From Polyodon spathula (taxonomy: Eukaryota; Chordata; Actinopteri; Acipenseriformes; Polyodontidae), in assembly GCF_017654505.1 (NCBI RefSeq), contig NC_054540.1, forward strand, positions 39,853,468 through 39,917,467: a DNA stretch of 64,000 nucleotides. The letters are read 5' to 3'. The position numbers were made by a program, and so were the translations under genes. The notes beneath the pieces are model-generated. The model was not told where the DNA came from and searched no databases. It saw nothing but the letters and a program-made list of their open reading frames with translations. Each line of letters begins with the position of its first letter. Position 1 is the stretch's first letter. Positions 1-13,268 of the stretch are shown here, in pieces.

Positions 1-2470
1 CAGGGACAGAGGACAGAAACACTTCTTCATAGAGTGGTGAGAGTATGGATAGATTTACATAGTCATGTTGTTGATGCTTTATCATTTGGATCTTTAAGAC
101 CAAAACTTGAAAGATATTTTCAAAATATATGGATGTCTATGTCTGTTACAGTGTGTTCATTCTGGAGTATATTTGAAGAAACAACTTTTCACTTAGAATG
201 TATAGCAAAAATCTCCTTTAATGTAAATTAAAGATGTACCCAAGTAAGTTTGTACTTTAAGAAAAATGTTTAAAAACGCTGTTCTTCACATTGGAATAGA
301 CTGAGAGTCATCATTGATTATCACTGCTTTAAGCCATGGTATGTACATCTCTGAGGTATAAGTTCAAACATTTAGTTGCATATTACATAGGTTTTACAGA
401 ATCTATGGTAGATTCATAAAAAAAGATACTGTTTGTTAAGAAGCTTTGAATCCAAGTCATAACTCTTCAGATCTTCACTGCCAACTATATAACTATATTG
501 CTTTTTCTCCTTGTTTAAATAAATAAGTAACACTAAGAGATTCTCAAAGATATTAGATTGGCTTGCATTTTCCAATCGTTAAACCAGAGGCATCTAGTAA
601 TCTCAACCCGCTTGTAACAGATCCATTTAAATGAGCAGCTGCTGACATGTTTCCTGCCCAATTACAGTTAACGTGCACACTTTACTTATTTATATAGTAT
701 TTTAAATGGACTTCTTTCAGCATAAACCTGCTGCCTTGAAATCTGTCTTTTCTGCCTGCCCTGCGATGCTGTCCTTGGCACAACTTGGACATGATAAACA
801 TGGCACCCCCTCGGAGTTCTACTACAATGTACAAATGCCACCCAGTTCTAACTTGTATGGCCAACAGTGAGTGGCAGAACTTTTTCTTAACCCCCTAGTG
901 CAACTAAATTGAGTTGGTTTCCGATCAGTTATTTTTTCCAGGGAATTTAAATCACAAAAGTGGAAAGCAATCATTATATCTTATTCTCGTCACAATTTTT
1001 CCCCCCTCACAGATTCTCCAGACAGCTGTGTTTACATAATGTGAAATACCTTATGTGCATATTGTTCATTCATAATTGATAAATATTCCAGCACCACATG
1101 ATTCAGGTGGCAAAATGCAAATACAGTTTTTGATCTTGGTTTTCACTGGAAGCAAGAAATGCCGCTGTTCTAAATCTGCCACTGCTGTTTCTCATAAATG
1201 TACCCATATCTCATAAACTGTTTCAGATCTTAATATACTCAGTGTTATAGGAACTTGTCTTGCAGAATCTATTGGTACCCTTTACATTGACCTTTGTCCT
1301 AAAATGGCTACCTGTAAGAGCAGTCCTGTCTTTTATTCTGCATTTCAAGCACCATTGAATAATATTCTGTTTGTGTTATCTTTTAAGATGGCCCCTTCCT
1401 TTGCAGAACGTCACTGTTTTGGCATAGTTAAAATAAAATGAAACCATTTTATTTTTACAAATGAAGAGTTCACACAGTCCTAGTACAATATGTATCCAAC
1501 CCTAGACTGTGAACAACAGCAACACATCTGGAGCTGGTAAAACTGTTGAGGGATACAGACTTGGCAGCTTCTTGCTTACAGTAGGGACTACTGTATAGCT
1601 TTTATTTGTTAATCCATCCCTTGTTGTCCCATTAGGTTTGAATTACTGAACCACATAATAAAAAAAAACAATCTTCACAATTGAATTTAGTCTTAAATCC
1701 CTTGGCAGACTGTGGATCCCACCAGGGAGTTTGGTGACAGACATCTCGGCTACAAGAAAAAAAAAAGTAAATCAAATAATATAAACAGACTCGCACTTTA
1801 TTTCTAAGTTGAATTTGATTACATCTCACGTAATTACACAGCGTGTGCAATATAATCCCTGGTCCAAAGTGACTCCCAGTAGAAAAAAAACAAGTCGTGT
1901 AATTTGTGTGTGTCGACATGGCAGGAAAAAGAAAGATGTGCGTCTGCATTGTACAGGTATCCAATCTCTGGCAAGTCTGTTGTCTTTGTAGCCAATCAGT
2001 AAGAATTTGAAGCTACACAGGTTGAAGCATCAACCCCCCCGGTCCAGCTATAAATCCATCTGGAATCATCGTCTAAGGCAACCACTAAAAAAAAGTGCCT
2101 ATATTATTAAACTATTTATGCATTTTTTTATTTTATTTATCTGTATGGCTTTATATTGAAGTTTAAACATATTCACTGAGTTTAAGACTTTAATGTTAAA
2201 ATATAAGTAACCTAATTAATTTGCAATCAGTGTGATACTTAAAAAAAAATGCTGAGCTGATAAAGAACCTTGCAGAACACGCTCGTGGTTGTACAGTAGT
2301 TAAGATTAATATTGCAGTTAAAATGGTATACCTAACTCATTACAATTAAAGATTGTATTTATCGAGATTACTCATGACTTCAAGGCAATGTTGTATTTTA
2401 CTATCTGTGTTAAAATTAGATGGTACATTATTCCCAGATCCAAAACCTTATCTGGAGCGCTGTATGTATG
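1..2470. other. AT-rich host DNA, no gene recognised
   Basis: No open frame here resembles a known protein and no splice-bounded coding exon was recognised. The DNA is AT-rich single-copy-looking sequence upstream of the first recognised CCDC91 exon. Short open frames are scattered on both strands without coding character. Confidence 0.6.
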
Positions 2471-2472
2471 TA

Positions 2473-3060
2473 TGTATACACTGAGCATCAAAAGAAATTT
2501 ATCATTACATTTCAGCATCAAAAGAAACGTATCACTTATATTTGGATAAAATTCACTAGATGTGATCAAAAAATGACAAACTGTGTTTTAGAGCAGGTGC
2601 GATGACTTTTTATTGTGCTGATTAACCCTAACCCTAACCCTAACCCAAGGATGCTGCAAAAAAAACCACTGTTGATCGTGGGAGGTGTTGTGACTTTTGG
2701 TCTCCCAGTTCATGTTCTGTCATTGACAGAGTGTGTCTGGTTATACTGTCTTGCCAGGTTTGAAATTTGCTGGCTGTAAGCACCCAAGACGATGAGCCAC
2801 TGCATTAGTCCAGCCTCCAACATGCCGATTGCACAAGGGCGCTGCTGTCTTTACAGACATGGCATATTTGTTTTTTTTCTGTGATTTTCTTTATTGCTTT
2901 TATTCAAGCTTGCAATTCAACAACTGAAATCACTCCAGATCCAGTGTCCAATCAACTGTCTTGCTAATTAGGTGATTAAGTGTATATGCTTCAGTCATAG
3001 TCACTCAAGCGTGTCATGGTCAAGGATGAATGATTGCGTGATTAAAAAGAAACCAAAAAA
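2473..3060 (-). mobile_element. Tc1-like relic with internal deletion
   Basis: Read on the minus strand, the segment near 2830-2780 translates to AIGMLEAGL, followed by a GRPKVTT motif near 2700-2680. These match the paired-type helix-turn-helix and basic GRPR-like linker at the N-terminus of Tc1-type transposases. At 2485-2545 the repeated phrase 'gcatcaaaagaaa' looks like the terminal inverted repeat of the same family. The DDE catalytic domain is absent, so this is a non-autonomous deleted copy. Four telomere-type units lie at the deletion junction. The outer boundary near 3060 is uncertain. Confidence 0.55.
2623..2646. repeat. Interstitial telomere-type repeat (TAACCC)x4
   Basis: Four perfect TAACCC units, the complement of vertebrate telomeric TTAGGG. 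They lie inside the deleted Tc1-like relic, between its 3' terminal sequence and the helix-turn-helix remnant. There is no sign of a chromosome end here. Confidence 0.9.
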
Positions 3061-3112
3061 CAGTTTGCCAATGTCCATCATTTATATACCTTTTTTTTTT
3101 GTTTTTTTTTAT

Positions 3113-3780
<668 letters not shown>

Positions 3781-3845
<65 letters not shown>

Positions 3846-3856
3846 TATACACACAC
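3781..3856. repeat. (TA)n(CA)n microsatellite
   Basis: About 54 bases of TA followed by CA/TA units. It lies between the solo LTR and the 5' end of the Tc1-like relic at 3862, an arrangement repeated at other Tc1 ends in the window. Confidence 0.95.
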
Positions 3857-3861
3857 CCCCC

Positions 3862-4962
3862 CATGAAAAAGTATTTGCACATTTTTCACATTGAATTTGA
3901 GCATACTCCATGACGATTAGAATCTATACAGAATGCTCCACATTGATAAAGTAAAAAAAAAATACATATAGAATATAAATAAGTAAGATTTACAGAGAAA
4001 AACCAATTATTCTCAGTTGCATAAGTATCCAACCCCTTTGCTACTGCAGTCTAATCAGCTCAGGTGCAAATGATTTGTTTGAGAGGTCACAAAATTTGTG
4101 AAATGGTTTCAGCCTGTGTGTACTCAAAGTGTTTTAACTTGAAGATAATTTCCTTTCAAGACTTTCAAGCTGCAACTTACATAGTGATCCAACAAAGCAA
4201 CCATGAAGACCAAGGTGCTTTTGAAACAAGTCAGGGATACAGTGATAGAGAGGCACAAAGCAGGAAAAGAGTACAAGCAAATGCTCTGATTATTCCTCTC
4301 AGCACAGTGAAGTCCATCATTAAGAAGTGGAAGATGCATCATACCACCCAGACACTACCCAGATCAGGTCGCCCTCCCAAACTGAATAGCTTGGGAAGCA
4401 GGAAACTGGTTCGGGATGTCACTCTGAAGTGACCTTGAGAAATCTGCAAAGTTCTGTGTCTGAGATGGGAGTCAATGTTCACACATAAACAATAAACTAG
4501 TCCCTACACAAAACTGGCCTGTATGGACGGGTGGCAAGAAAGAAACCATTACTCAAAAAGCCTCATCTTAAAGCATGTATGGAGTTTGCGAAAAAGCATG
4601 TAGATGATACTGCAGACATGTGGAAAAAGGTTTTGTGGTCAGACGAGACAAAAATGTAACTTTTTCGGTCTAAATTCCAAGCCCATAACTGAGGGCCCAT
4701 CACCCAGTCAACACCATCCCAACTGTGGCAGCATCATGTTATGGGGATGCTTCTCTTCAGCAGGGACTGGGAAGCTTGTCAGGATAGAGGGGAGAATGGA
4801 TGGTGCAAAGTACAGGCGAATCTTTGAGGAAAACCTGTTTGAGGCAGCCAAGACTCTGAAACTTGTGGGGAGATTCACATTTCAGCAGGACAATGGTCTG
4901 AAGCAAAAAGCCAAAGCCACACTGGAGTGGTTTAACAAGAAGAGAATTAATATTCTTGGCAG
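3862..4962 (+). mobile_element. Tc1-like transposon, 3' truncated, dead
   Basis: The 5' non-coding repeat (3862-4200) is followed by a degenerate transposase. An N-terminal helix-turn-helix region is broken by frameshifts and stops at 4203-4430. A readable block at 4604-4962 contains the SIMLWGCFSSAGTGKLV motif, GAKYRRIFEENL and FTFQQDNG, where the second catalytic Asp sits. The copy stops after the WFNKKRIN segment, before the third catalytic acidic residue, and runs into an unrelated repeat fragment. It cannot encode an active enzyme. The closest relatives in the window are the copies at 21427, 31011 and 38373. Confidence 0.85.
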
Positions 4963-5105
4963 GAGTACATTTCGGAGGACACGTGTTTCAGCCTCAATTT
5001 CCCGAGTCACCAGGGGGTTGCAGCGGTGAACCGGAATACAAATAACAATTGGGCATTCCAAACTGGGGAGAAAACCGGGGTAAAAAAACATCGGCAACGA
5101 CTAAG
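4963..5105 (+). repeat. Short SINE-like fragment
   Basis: This short stretch has the style of a fish interspersed repeat tail (phrases such as 'gggcattccaaactgggg' and 'ggggtaaaaaa'). It replaces the missing 3' end of the Tc1-like copy. I cannot name the family and see no intact tRNA promoter boxes. Confidence 0.3.
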
Positions 5106-5109
5106 TAAA

Positions 5110-6540
5110 AAAAGAAAATAAAAGTATTCATACCCTGACAAGGAAAATTAAATTAATATCTAGTTGAGGCACCTTTAGCAAAAATAAACTCTTTTAAACG
5201 ATTAGGATATTTGTCAATGAGATTTTGGCATGATTCTTTCGTGATTTTTGACAATTCTTTAACGCAAAATTGTTCCAGTTCATTCAAATTTCACTCATGC
5301 ACAGCTTTGTTCAACTCATACCAAAGATTCTCAATCGGCTTTAGATCGGGACTTTGACTAGGCCATTCCAGAACCTTGATTTTATTCTTCTTTAACCATT
5401 CTGAAATAAATGTTGATGTGTGCTATGGATCGTTGTTGTGTTGGAACGTCCATTTGCACTTTAAACTGAGTTTTTTAGTGGAGGGTTTCAGATGATTGGC
5501 CAATATATTTTGGTATGCTAGGATTCAATTTTTTTTACCATGTATTTGAACTAAATGTAATTTGCCATTAGAGGAAAAACAGCCATAGAAGGATATTACC
5601 ATTTCCATGCTTGACAGTAAGTATAGTGTTCTTTTAGTTGTACGCCTCACCATACTTTCTCCAAACGTAACGACTATCAGTGTGACCATATAGCTCGATT
5701 TTTGTTTAATCACTCAACAAAACCTTTGACCAGAATTCATATCCGTCATTCAAATGTCATTTTGCAGACTTTAAACAACTGTCCTTATAATGTTTTCCTA
5801 AGAGTGTCTTTTTCCTTGGCCTGCGACCATTGAGACCTTCACCATGCAATACTCGACCTATGGTTGAAATGGAAACCCCAGTCCTACTTGCAGCCAGTTC
5901 ACTTTGAATATCTTTGACAGTCAGTCTCGGATTGTTATTAACCTTCCTCACAATTCATCTACTTGCTCTTGGTGAAATAATTTTCTTTCTTCCAGACTAA
6001 GGGACCGTTGTGACAGTACCATGAGTCTTGTACTTCTTGATAATAGAAACTATAGTTGAAATTGGGATACTCAAATGCTTGGAAATCTTATTGTATCCTT
6101 CTCCAGATTTATGACAATACATAATTTTCTGCCTAAAGTCTTCAGATAGCTCTTTACTTTTTCCCATGTTGACTTATTGGTAATGGCAGCAGTCATCCTA
6201 TGCCTAACCCTTTTATACACTCTAAGAATTTTCACCTACAATCCAGCATTTTCTAGACTTTTCTAGAATTAGGTTCCACATTATCATATTGAAATTTCCA
6301 TTACCTTGTAGGCTATACTTTCATTGCATCAAAGGGTATGAATACTTACCATTTTTGGAGTTTTGCAAAAAAAAATGCTGAAATAAATAATTGTAGACAT
6401 CTATTTCTTGTAACTATTTCCTCATCCACAAAAGCAAAACTTTTGCTGCAAAAGATGTTTTTGGAAAATTCTTTGTTTTCAAGAAATTTGTAGAAATTAA
6501 AAATTTCCATTGGGGTATGTAAACTGTGGCTACAACTGTA
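5110..6540 (-). mobile_element. Second Tc1-like transposon, minus strand, dead
   Basis: A transposase relic runs from an ATG at 6167 down to about 5160. It begins MGKSKELSEDFRQKI, typical of one fish Tc1 lineage. A clean helix-turn-helix plus GRRPRKK block lies at 5951-5757 and a degenerate catalytic half follows with many stops. Inverted ends are visible: AGTATTCATACCCT near 5124 and AGGGTATGAATACT near 6335. The right side continues in a long terminal repeat to about 6540, where a GT/TA microsatellite starts. The left outer repeat is truncated. This family differs from the + strand copy immediately to its left. Confidence 0.8.
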
Positions 6541-6552
6541 TGTATGTGTATA

Positions 6553-6619
<67 letters not shown>
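6541..6619. repeat. (TG)n(TA)n microsatellite
   Basis: TG-rich start followed by about 55 bases of TA. It abuts the outer end of the minus-strand Tc1-like element. Confidence 0.95.
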
Positions 6620-6621
<2 letters not shown>

Positions 6622-8217
6622 CATTTCTTTTCATCACTGTTGTGTAAAAGCACATCAATTAAAATCAAATAATACATGTTACAGTTGTATTATTATATAT
6701 TAGAATATTTCAACAACTTTGCTATAAACATTGCTTTAATTGCTGGCTCAATTGCATTGTTAACTAAAACCTTATCAAAGGTTTTTTTCTTTTTTCTTTT
6801 TTGCTTCATAATTTCAAATTCAGATGTTTTACTTACCGTAATTAAAAGTCATTTTCATGTATACTATAGTATGTACATACTCACATTACCTGCAACAAAA
6901 GCACAAAGAGATTCTTGACTCCTTTAAAGTAGGTCTGTAGGACAACCTGATAACTGGCATCAATGCTTTACTTTGGACAGTGGGTTTCAGAAGCTGTTCC
7001 TTACCTAAGCAGTATCCATGACACAAATTGCTTGCAATAACTAAAGGCAATTACAGCAAAATGGTGTTTTGATAACATTAGGCCTTGGCTGTAGCATTGC
7101 ATTGAGATTTTTAGCAAGCAGAAAAGTTTTGACTTCCACTCAGGAAATAATTAGTCTCATTTTCTCCTTTAATGGTCACATTTGCCTCCCTTTGCCAAAG
7201 CAGTAATGGAAGTTTTGTGTAATTTGCAAAGAAACGAACCCTGAAGAAATGTCTTTGAGAACTTGCACGGTATTAATAAAGTGTCCCTTTTCAAAAAGAA
7301 ATCAAAGGTTTCAAGACTGCTAACTCTGCAATGATACAGTTTTTACACTGTCTGCAGAGATTATGAGTTGAGGGTTTGATAGCTAAAAATGAAAGATGCA
7401 ATCAATCAACTACGCTGTTTCTGTGTTGTGTGGCGACATTCAAGTAAACTTTGCAGAGATGTGATATAAATGTGTTTTAAATCAAGGGATTATAAGTTTT
7501 CAACTCCTTTTCTTTAGCAGCATTGTGTACAATATGGGGTGTCCTTTGAGGCCTGGTACATTTATTAAATAACGCCATTAAAGATGGAAATAAGGTGAGT
7601 CATAAAAAAGGCTGCCATCCTTAAATTTTAAAACCTTATAGAGCATAGATTCTGAAGTAAAAGTAATAAACTAAAGGGTGACCTGTAGAATAAGCCGCAG
7701 CTGGATTTTTAGAGCATTTTGAAGTAACAGGAAGCACCCATTGATTGCATCAACTACTTTTGTTATGGATCATACAGGGACAACCACAGTAGGCGCAAGA
7801 TATGATATAGGGTGATTCCCCAGTGCTCTAGTGTTTAGGTGGCTTATCCTGGCATGGCATAGGTTGGTCATCCCCATAGTCAAGTAGACTTATGAATCTG
7901 ACTAGTGCCTTTACCAATGTAAAAACACATACAGTAAACAGAATGACAATGTTTAAACACTCAGACACATGGTTAATTGAACTATTTAGATCCTAGGATG
8001 TCCCCTATCCCTTTTCCCTTCGATCAGCTGCTGATGTCCAGTGTTTAACATTAGACAGTGACCATTTTTTTTACTAGTGTGCATAGGTAGAAAACATGAA
8101 CACATCTAGGCATCTTCCTCATAAATTTGATATTTGACTGCTAGATACAGTATAGTATGCTACAAAAGAAAAACAAATAAGATATAGAATTGTGCTACAA
8201 CAGTAGATGTTGTCTAG
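6620..8217. other. No gene recognised
   Basis: AT-rich sequence with no recognisable coding exon, RNA gene or repeat family. It is presumably upstream DNA or a 5' untranslated-region intron of the host gene. Confidence 0.5.
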
Positions 8218-8578
8218 TGTTGACTAGTTAATACCAGTAGTTGATTAGTTTCCAATGTGTTGCTAGTTTATCTCGTGTGGATGTTTCTTTGATTAGTGGG
8301 TGCCAGTAGTTGGTTAGTTTCCAATGTGTTGCTAGTTTATCTCAGATGGATGTTTCTTTGATCAGTTTATGCCAGTAGTTGATTAGTTTCCATTGTGTTG
8401 CTAGTTTATCTCAGATGGATGTTTCTTTGACTAGTGGATGCCAGTAGTTGGTTAGCTTTCAATGTGTTCCTAGTTTATTGCGTATGCAGGTTTCTTTGAC
8501 TAGTTGATGCAAGTAGTTGACTAGTTTCCAATGTGCTGCTAAAGCTGATCTCCAATGCATGTTTCTTTCTTAAGTTGA
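8218..8578. repeat. 69-bp minisatellite, about five copies
   Basis: The marker phrase CCAGTAGTTG (one copy reads CAAGTAGTTG) recurs at 8234, 8303, 8372, 8441 and 8510, an exact 69-base period each time. Each unit contains GATTAGTTTCCAATGTG, a TTGCTAGTTTAT segment and ATGTTTCTTTGA. Copies differ by scattered substitutions, and the last unit decays at its 3' side. Confidence 0.9.
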
Positions 8579-9516
8579 GGCTTCTCTTACCCTTCCTCTG
8601 ATGAGAGTGCCACATAATGCAGTCTTTGGGAATATCTCTTCCTAAACAACCCTCAGCTCAGCCAAGTTTTAAAACTTTTAAAATGCAGGAAGCACAAAGA
8701 AATGTACCCCATGGTACTGTATGTGTTACAGATTAAAAAAGGGGCTTCATGCCAAGTGACTGATTTTATTATGTCTAATTCTAGGATTTGCAATAAAGTT
8801 ATGTTCATATTTTTGTGCTTACCAAACAGATATTAACTTTAGCTTTAGTTTTCTTTCACAAAACTAGAGCTACTCATTGTACAGCACACAGGGCTTCAAT
8901 TTTCTCTTTCATCTCAGAATGCATCCATGTCTTCCTTAGTTTTTAACGGGCTACATCAGAGTGTTTTTGTGCTTTTGTTTAATCTATTTAGTTATTAAAT
9001 AAGTGACATGCTTTTGCACTGTACTTTCAAGTGCTTGGTACTACAGAAATGAGGTTGACTATTCAACCACTGGTTTTGCTACACCTCCAATATGCTAGTT
9101 GTCAGCTGGTCGACAGCACGTAAACCACCAATGGCCTACCTACAGCTCGTATATTTAAGCTAACTCTACTGAGAGGATTAATTAGGGGATGCAAGTAAGC
9201 AAAGGTTGTGTACAACCAGGGGCCTTGTTCACAAAGTTGACTTAAGTATAAGTCCAAAAAAGGGGCTTAAGTGTATTTTGTAGACTATGTTATGACCGAG
9301 TCTTAAGTCCGATTCACAAAGCGAGTATCTTAACTTAGACCGTGTTTCTGTCTTCGCACAATGTAGTTTCACTCTCTCCCGCTCATGAAAAAGATGCTGG
9401 CTGCCTGAGGAAACATTGTCGGTTTGGCGCCTTCACTGGTTATAATGCAAGCGTGGCAGGAAATGGCTGAGCGGTGACGTCAGACCAGAAGAAGGACGAA
9501 GAACAACAAAGGTATC
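8579..9516. other. No gene; possible DNA-transposon end near 9225
   Basis: No gene is recognised. At 9225-9350 the phrases 'ttcacaaagttgacttaagt' and 'gattcacaaagcgagtatct' with repeated CTTAAG words look like ends of a Harbinger-type fish MITE. I see only one side and give this little weight. Confidence 0.25.
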
Positions 9517-10093
9517 TGCAGTTTACAGACGTAGCGTGTGCTGTTTATTAAATAACAAAAATAAATAAAATATTTAAACAAAAAATAAACACCTGCTCAC
9601 AGAGCATAAAAATAAATAATCAAACAAAACAAACCTCAAACACCAAATAATATGACCAGGCTGGGCAACAGCCTTCACTGATCTTACTTGTCAATTTAAT
9701 CGCTCCTCTCACGCTCTCCCGTTCTCCACTTCTGAACACGCACCCTGAACATGGGAAGCTGCAGGCTTTTTATACAGGTGACCATCTCCCGATTAGCAAC
9801 AAACTAATCACTTAATTAATATGGGATATAACCACCTTCTGCACGAGGTTTTAAATCAACGTGGATGGGTTCCCGTCCACGCTGCAAAAACAAAACATAC
9901 ACAAAAACAAAACCGCACGGCTATCCCGTCATATTTACAAATATAAAACAATAAACAAAACACAGGGCGGTTCGCCGTCATCTATATACAAAATAAAGCA
10001 CAATTCAATAAACAAATACAAAATAACACAGGGGCAGAGGGGAGACCCTAAAAATAAACCTGAACACTGTACAGGGATGCTCACCCTGTTACA
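9517..10093 (-). mobile_element. Solo LTR, minus strand
   Basis: On the minus strand the unit starts TGTAACAGGGTGAGC at 10093 and ends ACTGCA at 9517, so it has TG...CA ends. It carries a TATA box (TATAAAAAG, about 9775-9766) and an AATAAA signal near 9548-9540, spaced as in an LTR. A long A-rich stretch fills the U3 half. There is no internal region on either side. The flanking five bases (GTATC left, GTAAG right) are only a weak target-duplication candidate. Confidence 0.65.
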
Positions 10094-10481
10094 GTAAGAA
10101 ATATAATTGTATCAGAAAAAGTACTGTAAATATATACAATAATGTCAACGTAATATATTGTAAAATAGGATTGAATATGTTCTAGTAATAACACATTGTT
10201 AAAATTATATTTTAAGATTATGTATAATGCTGCATAGAAGCGCATCTATGTGCAGTTGTGCTGTGTCCTTTCATTTATGCTACTTTATTTTTTATTGAAT
10301 GTTTTGTGACATAACAATTTGGTAGCTTTTCTTTTAAATTTTCTTTTATCTTGTACTGTGAATATTTTTGTACATTTTTGTATTTACAATTTGTACTGTT
10401 TTATTTCAAAGAAAATGCCCTGAAATTGACAATTAAATTTATTTAAATCAGTTTGAGTGACTGTAAAGATAATAATGTACC

Positions 10482-10517
<36 letters not shown>

Positions 10518-10712
10518 AAATAAATAAAAATCACAATACTCATACTTTGATGGTTTTGTTTTTTTTTCCCTTTTAAAAAATGATCATTTTAGGAATATCA
10601 TCATCTCAAGCGTTTTGAAACTGGTAAAAATGTAATAAAAATCGATTGAAAATACACATTTAAGTACAGCATAGTAATTGAAGAAGATATACCATGTACA
10701 ATAATATATACC
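10094..10712. other. No gene; poly-T tract
   Basis: AT-rich sequence with a roughly 33-base T run at about 10481-10513. No open frame or repeat family was recognised. Confidence 0.6.
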
Positions 10713-11191
10713 ATATTACTTCAATTTGGTGCAGCCCTCTAATTAAAGACACCCTTGTATCAGCTTTTGTAACAGAGGCCACCCTCAAATAAATGCCACT
10801 TTCAATAAAGAAATATTAAGGTATTTTTTCTATCCCTACTAAAAAAACAAACAATAAACAAATAAACGCACAACACTGACGATGTACATGTAATGTCCAC
10901 GAGAGACGGGAGCTTCAATCGAGCATGTAAATTACAGACTCATGTACAGACACACAGTAAGCACATTTTATTTTATGGTAGTACAGTTCTGAAAGAAAAT
11001 GCAAGATAAACTACGTACAGAACAGCAGTCCTTATGAAGTTCTTATAGCTGTTATTTTGTTTTGTTTTAAGTTCAATTGTAATGTCCATACTCAGTCCCG
11101 TACAAATAAAAAATGTGCTTACTACCTATGAGAAGATTTAGTTTCGGTTTTTCATGCAGAAAAATTACAAAAAAAATAACCGAGTAGGATA

Positions 11192-12385
11192 TGTGACACC
11201 TGTCCAAATCAGTGTTGATAAAGGCAAGCAGATAGTTAGCTAGACCCCCCTTTACTCACCAGTGACGAGTGCTCCTGGGTTCTTGTGAACAATCCTGAAG
11301 ATAACTTCCATCCCCCCTCCCCCAACTCAGTGGTATCACAATAGTATATTTCTAATGGGCAATGCCTCCACCTAGGTATGGGGCTGCAATACTGTATGCC
11401 CCTCGCTAGAAAATAGTAAATGTATACCTTCAGTTGAATAACCCACGCAGGTCAAAGATAATTTGTTAACTACATGGAATTCTATTGGGCTACCCAAGGC
11501 AGTCAGATACAGATTTATGGTGGCTAATGGTAACACCATATTAAATGTAAACTGGTACCTGCAAATGGAATACCTCAATAGACATATATTTTACGTGCAC
11601 ACCCGTAATAGCACTAGTAATAATAACAACAGGCAACCATAAGGGTTGTACAGAGATTACATCCAAATAATCATATTATTTACATCTGAAATCATTCATA
11701 TATATATATGAACTACAAATGTATTACATCTATGAACCCCCCTTATTTATGTCATCAGAAACAAACTTTTTCTGCCCAGGCTCATAAAACAAGAAAAACA
11801 AAACAAAAACAACCCCAACAGTGCACGGAGGGTAATTAACTAGGAGTTAGTGTTGCAGGCCTGAATCATGGCTGGTGTGAGGTGTGGCTGGAAAATGCTC
11901 CTTCAGCTTATTTGGCCCTCTGAAAGCCTTATTATACTCCCAGTAACAAGACTATCTAGGCTAACTAAACGGTAAACACAGTACTCACGCCTCTTCGGTA
12001 TATCCATGCCTCACTCTGCGAAATGGCGTCTCCCTCTGCTAATGGTGTGTCTTACAGTTACTCTGCGCCAAACAGGATTCCAAGCAGCTATGTTCAGTGA
12101 GCATTACAGTCACGGCTGCCTTTCCATGATGTCAGTCTCTGGTTAATCCTCAAACACATCAATGTACTTGGTAAAAACTGAGACCTTTACATAATATATA
12201 TATAGCTGACGTGTATCGAATGTAATCATAATGCGGTACACAGTACACAAACAGTGATCTATTTAGTTTCAGTTATATCCATACTCCGATGAAAATGCCT
12301 CCTGCACGTACATATATAACCCTGTCGCTAGTATTTATTAGTCGGGAAACTAATACTCCAGCTATGTCTCCAAATCCAAAATCCA
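11192..12385 (-). repeat. 3' LTR of PNMA-type Gypsy element
   Basis: The plus-strand left edge reads TGTGACACC, so the LTR ends GGTGTCACA on its own strand. The body matches 18213-19350 over nearly all its length with small indels. The right edge near 12385 is placed where homology fades and a pyrimidine-rich stretch begins, which is the complement of the polypurine tract expected upstream of a 3' LTR. Confidence 0.85.
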
Positions 12386-13268
12386 TGCCTCATCTCTGTC
12401 TCCCAACTCTACGCTGCACCTACATTTTGTTGGTCCTCTCAGCAGGTCTGTCTGTTTTTTCCTCAAAGTATTAGCGTTCTGCAATGTGGCTGTACAGGTG
12501 CATCGAGCTAGAGGGTGACGCCACACAGTAGCGCAATGGAGAGCTTCACTGCACGACTGCACGACTTCCCTGGCACGTCATAGGTCAGTCTCCTGACTGG
12601 TCTTACCTGTTTCTGTGACCGTCGAGGTTCCTTGGGCCCTTCCAGCTCAGGCTCCAACTCACCCTCCGGGTTGAGTTCTTCAGGCTCCAATTTTTCACCA
12701 GAGTCCTGCTCTTCTGGTGTAGGGATGAAACTGCTTCCCGCTGTTCAGGAGCTCCCCCCATAAAACCCTCACCATTAGTCCCTCTTTCCTCACTAGGCAC
12801 ATGGATCCTCTCTGGAAACCACAACTCTCTCAGACATGGCAGGGTCCTCTGCTACTCTGCTCCCCATTCTTTTTCATCATCTGACTCTAGCTCCATGACC
12901 AAGCCCTCTTTCTTAACCTTATTGATCCTGAGATTCTCCGGAGTTCTTGTGGTTCGCCTTGTAGTAGTAGGGGCTGGCACTGTATCTCTCGGCATCCTTA
13001 CCATCCAGCCTATTGGGAGGAGATGATTACGATGGATGGTTTTCACTCCTCCTCCACCCCTCTCTAACTTCATCCTGTAGACTGGCAGATCAGGCAGCTG
13101 AGAAACCACCACATATGGATCGGATCGCCAGCGGTCCACCAGCTTATGTTTCCCTGTCAGCCCGAAGTTACAGAGGAGTACTCTATCCCTTTCAGCCAAA
13201 GCTTGGGCTAGCCTATCATATCTCTGTTTTTTTTCCTTCCTGTTGCTTTCCCGAAGCATTGGCGGCAA
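12386..13268 (-). pseudogene. Integrase C-terminal domain and pol tail
   Basis: The minus frame from 13268 to 12852 encodes a GDRVLV-like strand (ERDRVLLCNFG), GKHKLVDRW, a PY segment, and QLPDLPVYR with HRNHLLPIG. This is the chromodomain-like or GPY/F-type C-terminal end of Gypsy integrases. An acidic, Pro/Glu-rich tail (12690-12508) ends in a YDVPGK motif like the pol end of this lineage. Stops interrupt the tail. It lies directly upstream of the 3' LTR. Confidence 0.75.

Noticed and set aside
2623..2646. Chromosome end or telomere
   Set aside because: There are only four units, embedded in a transposon relic with ordinary DNA on both sides.
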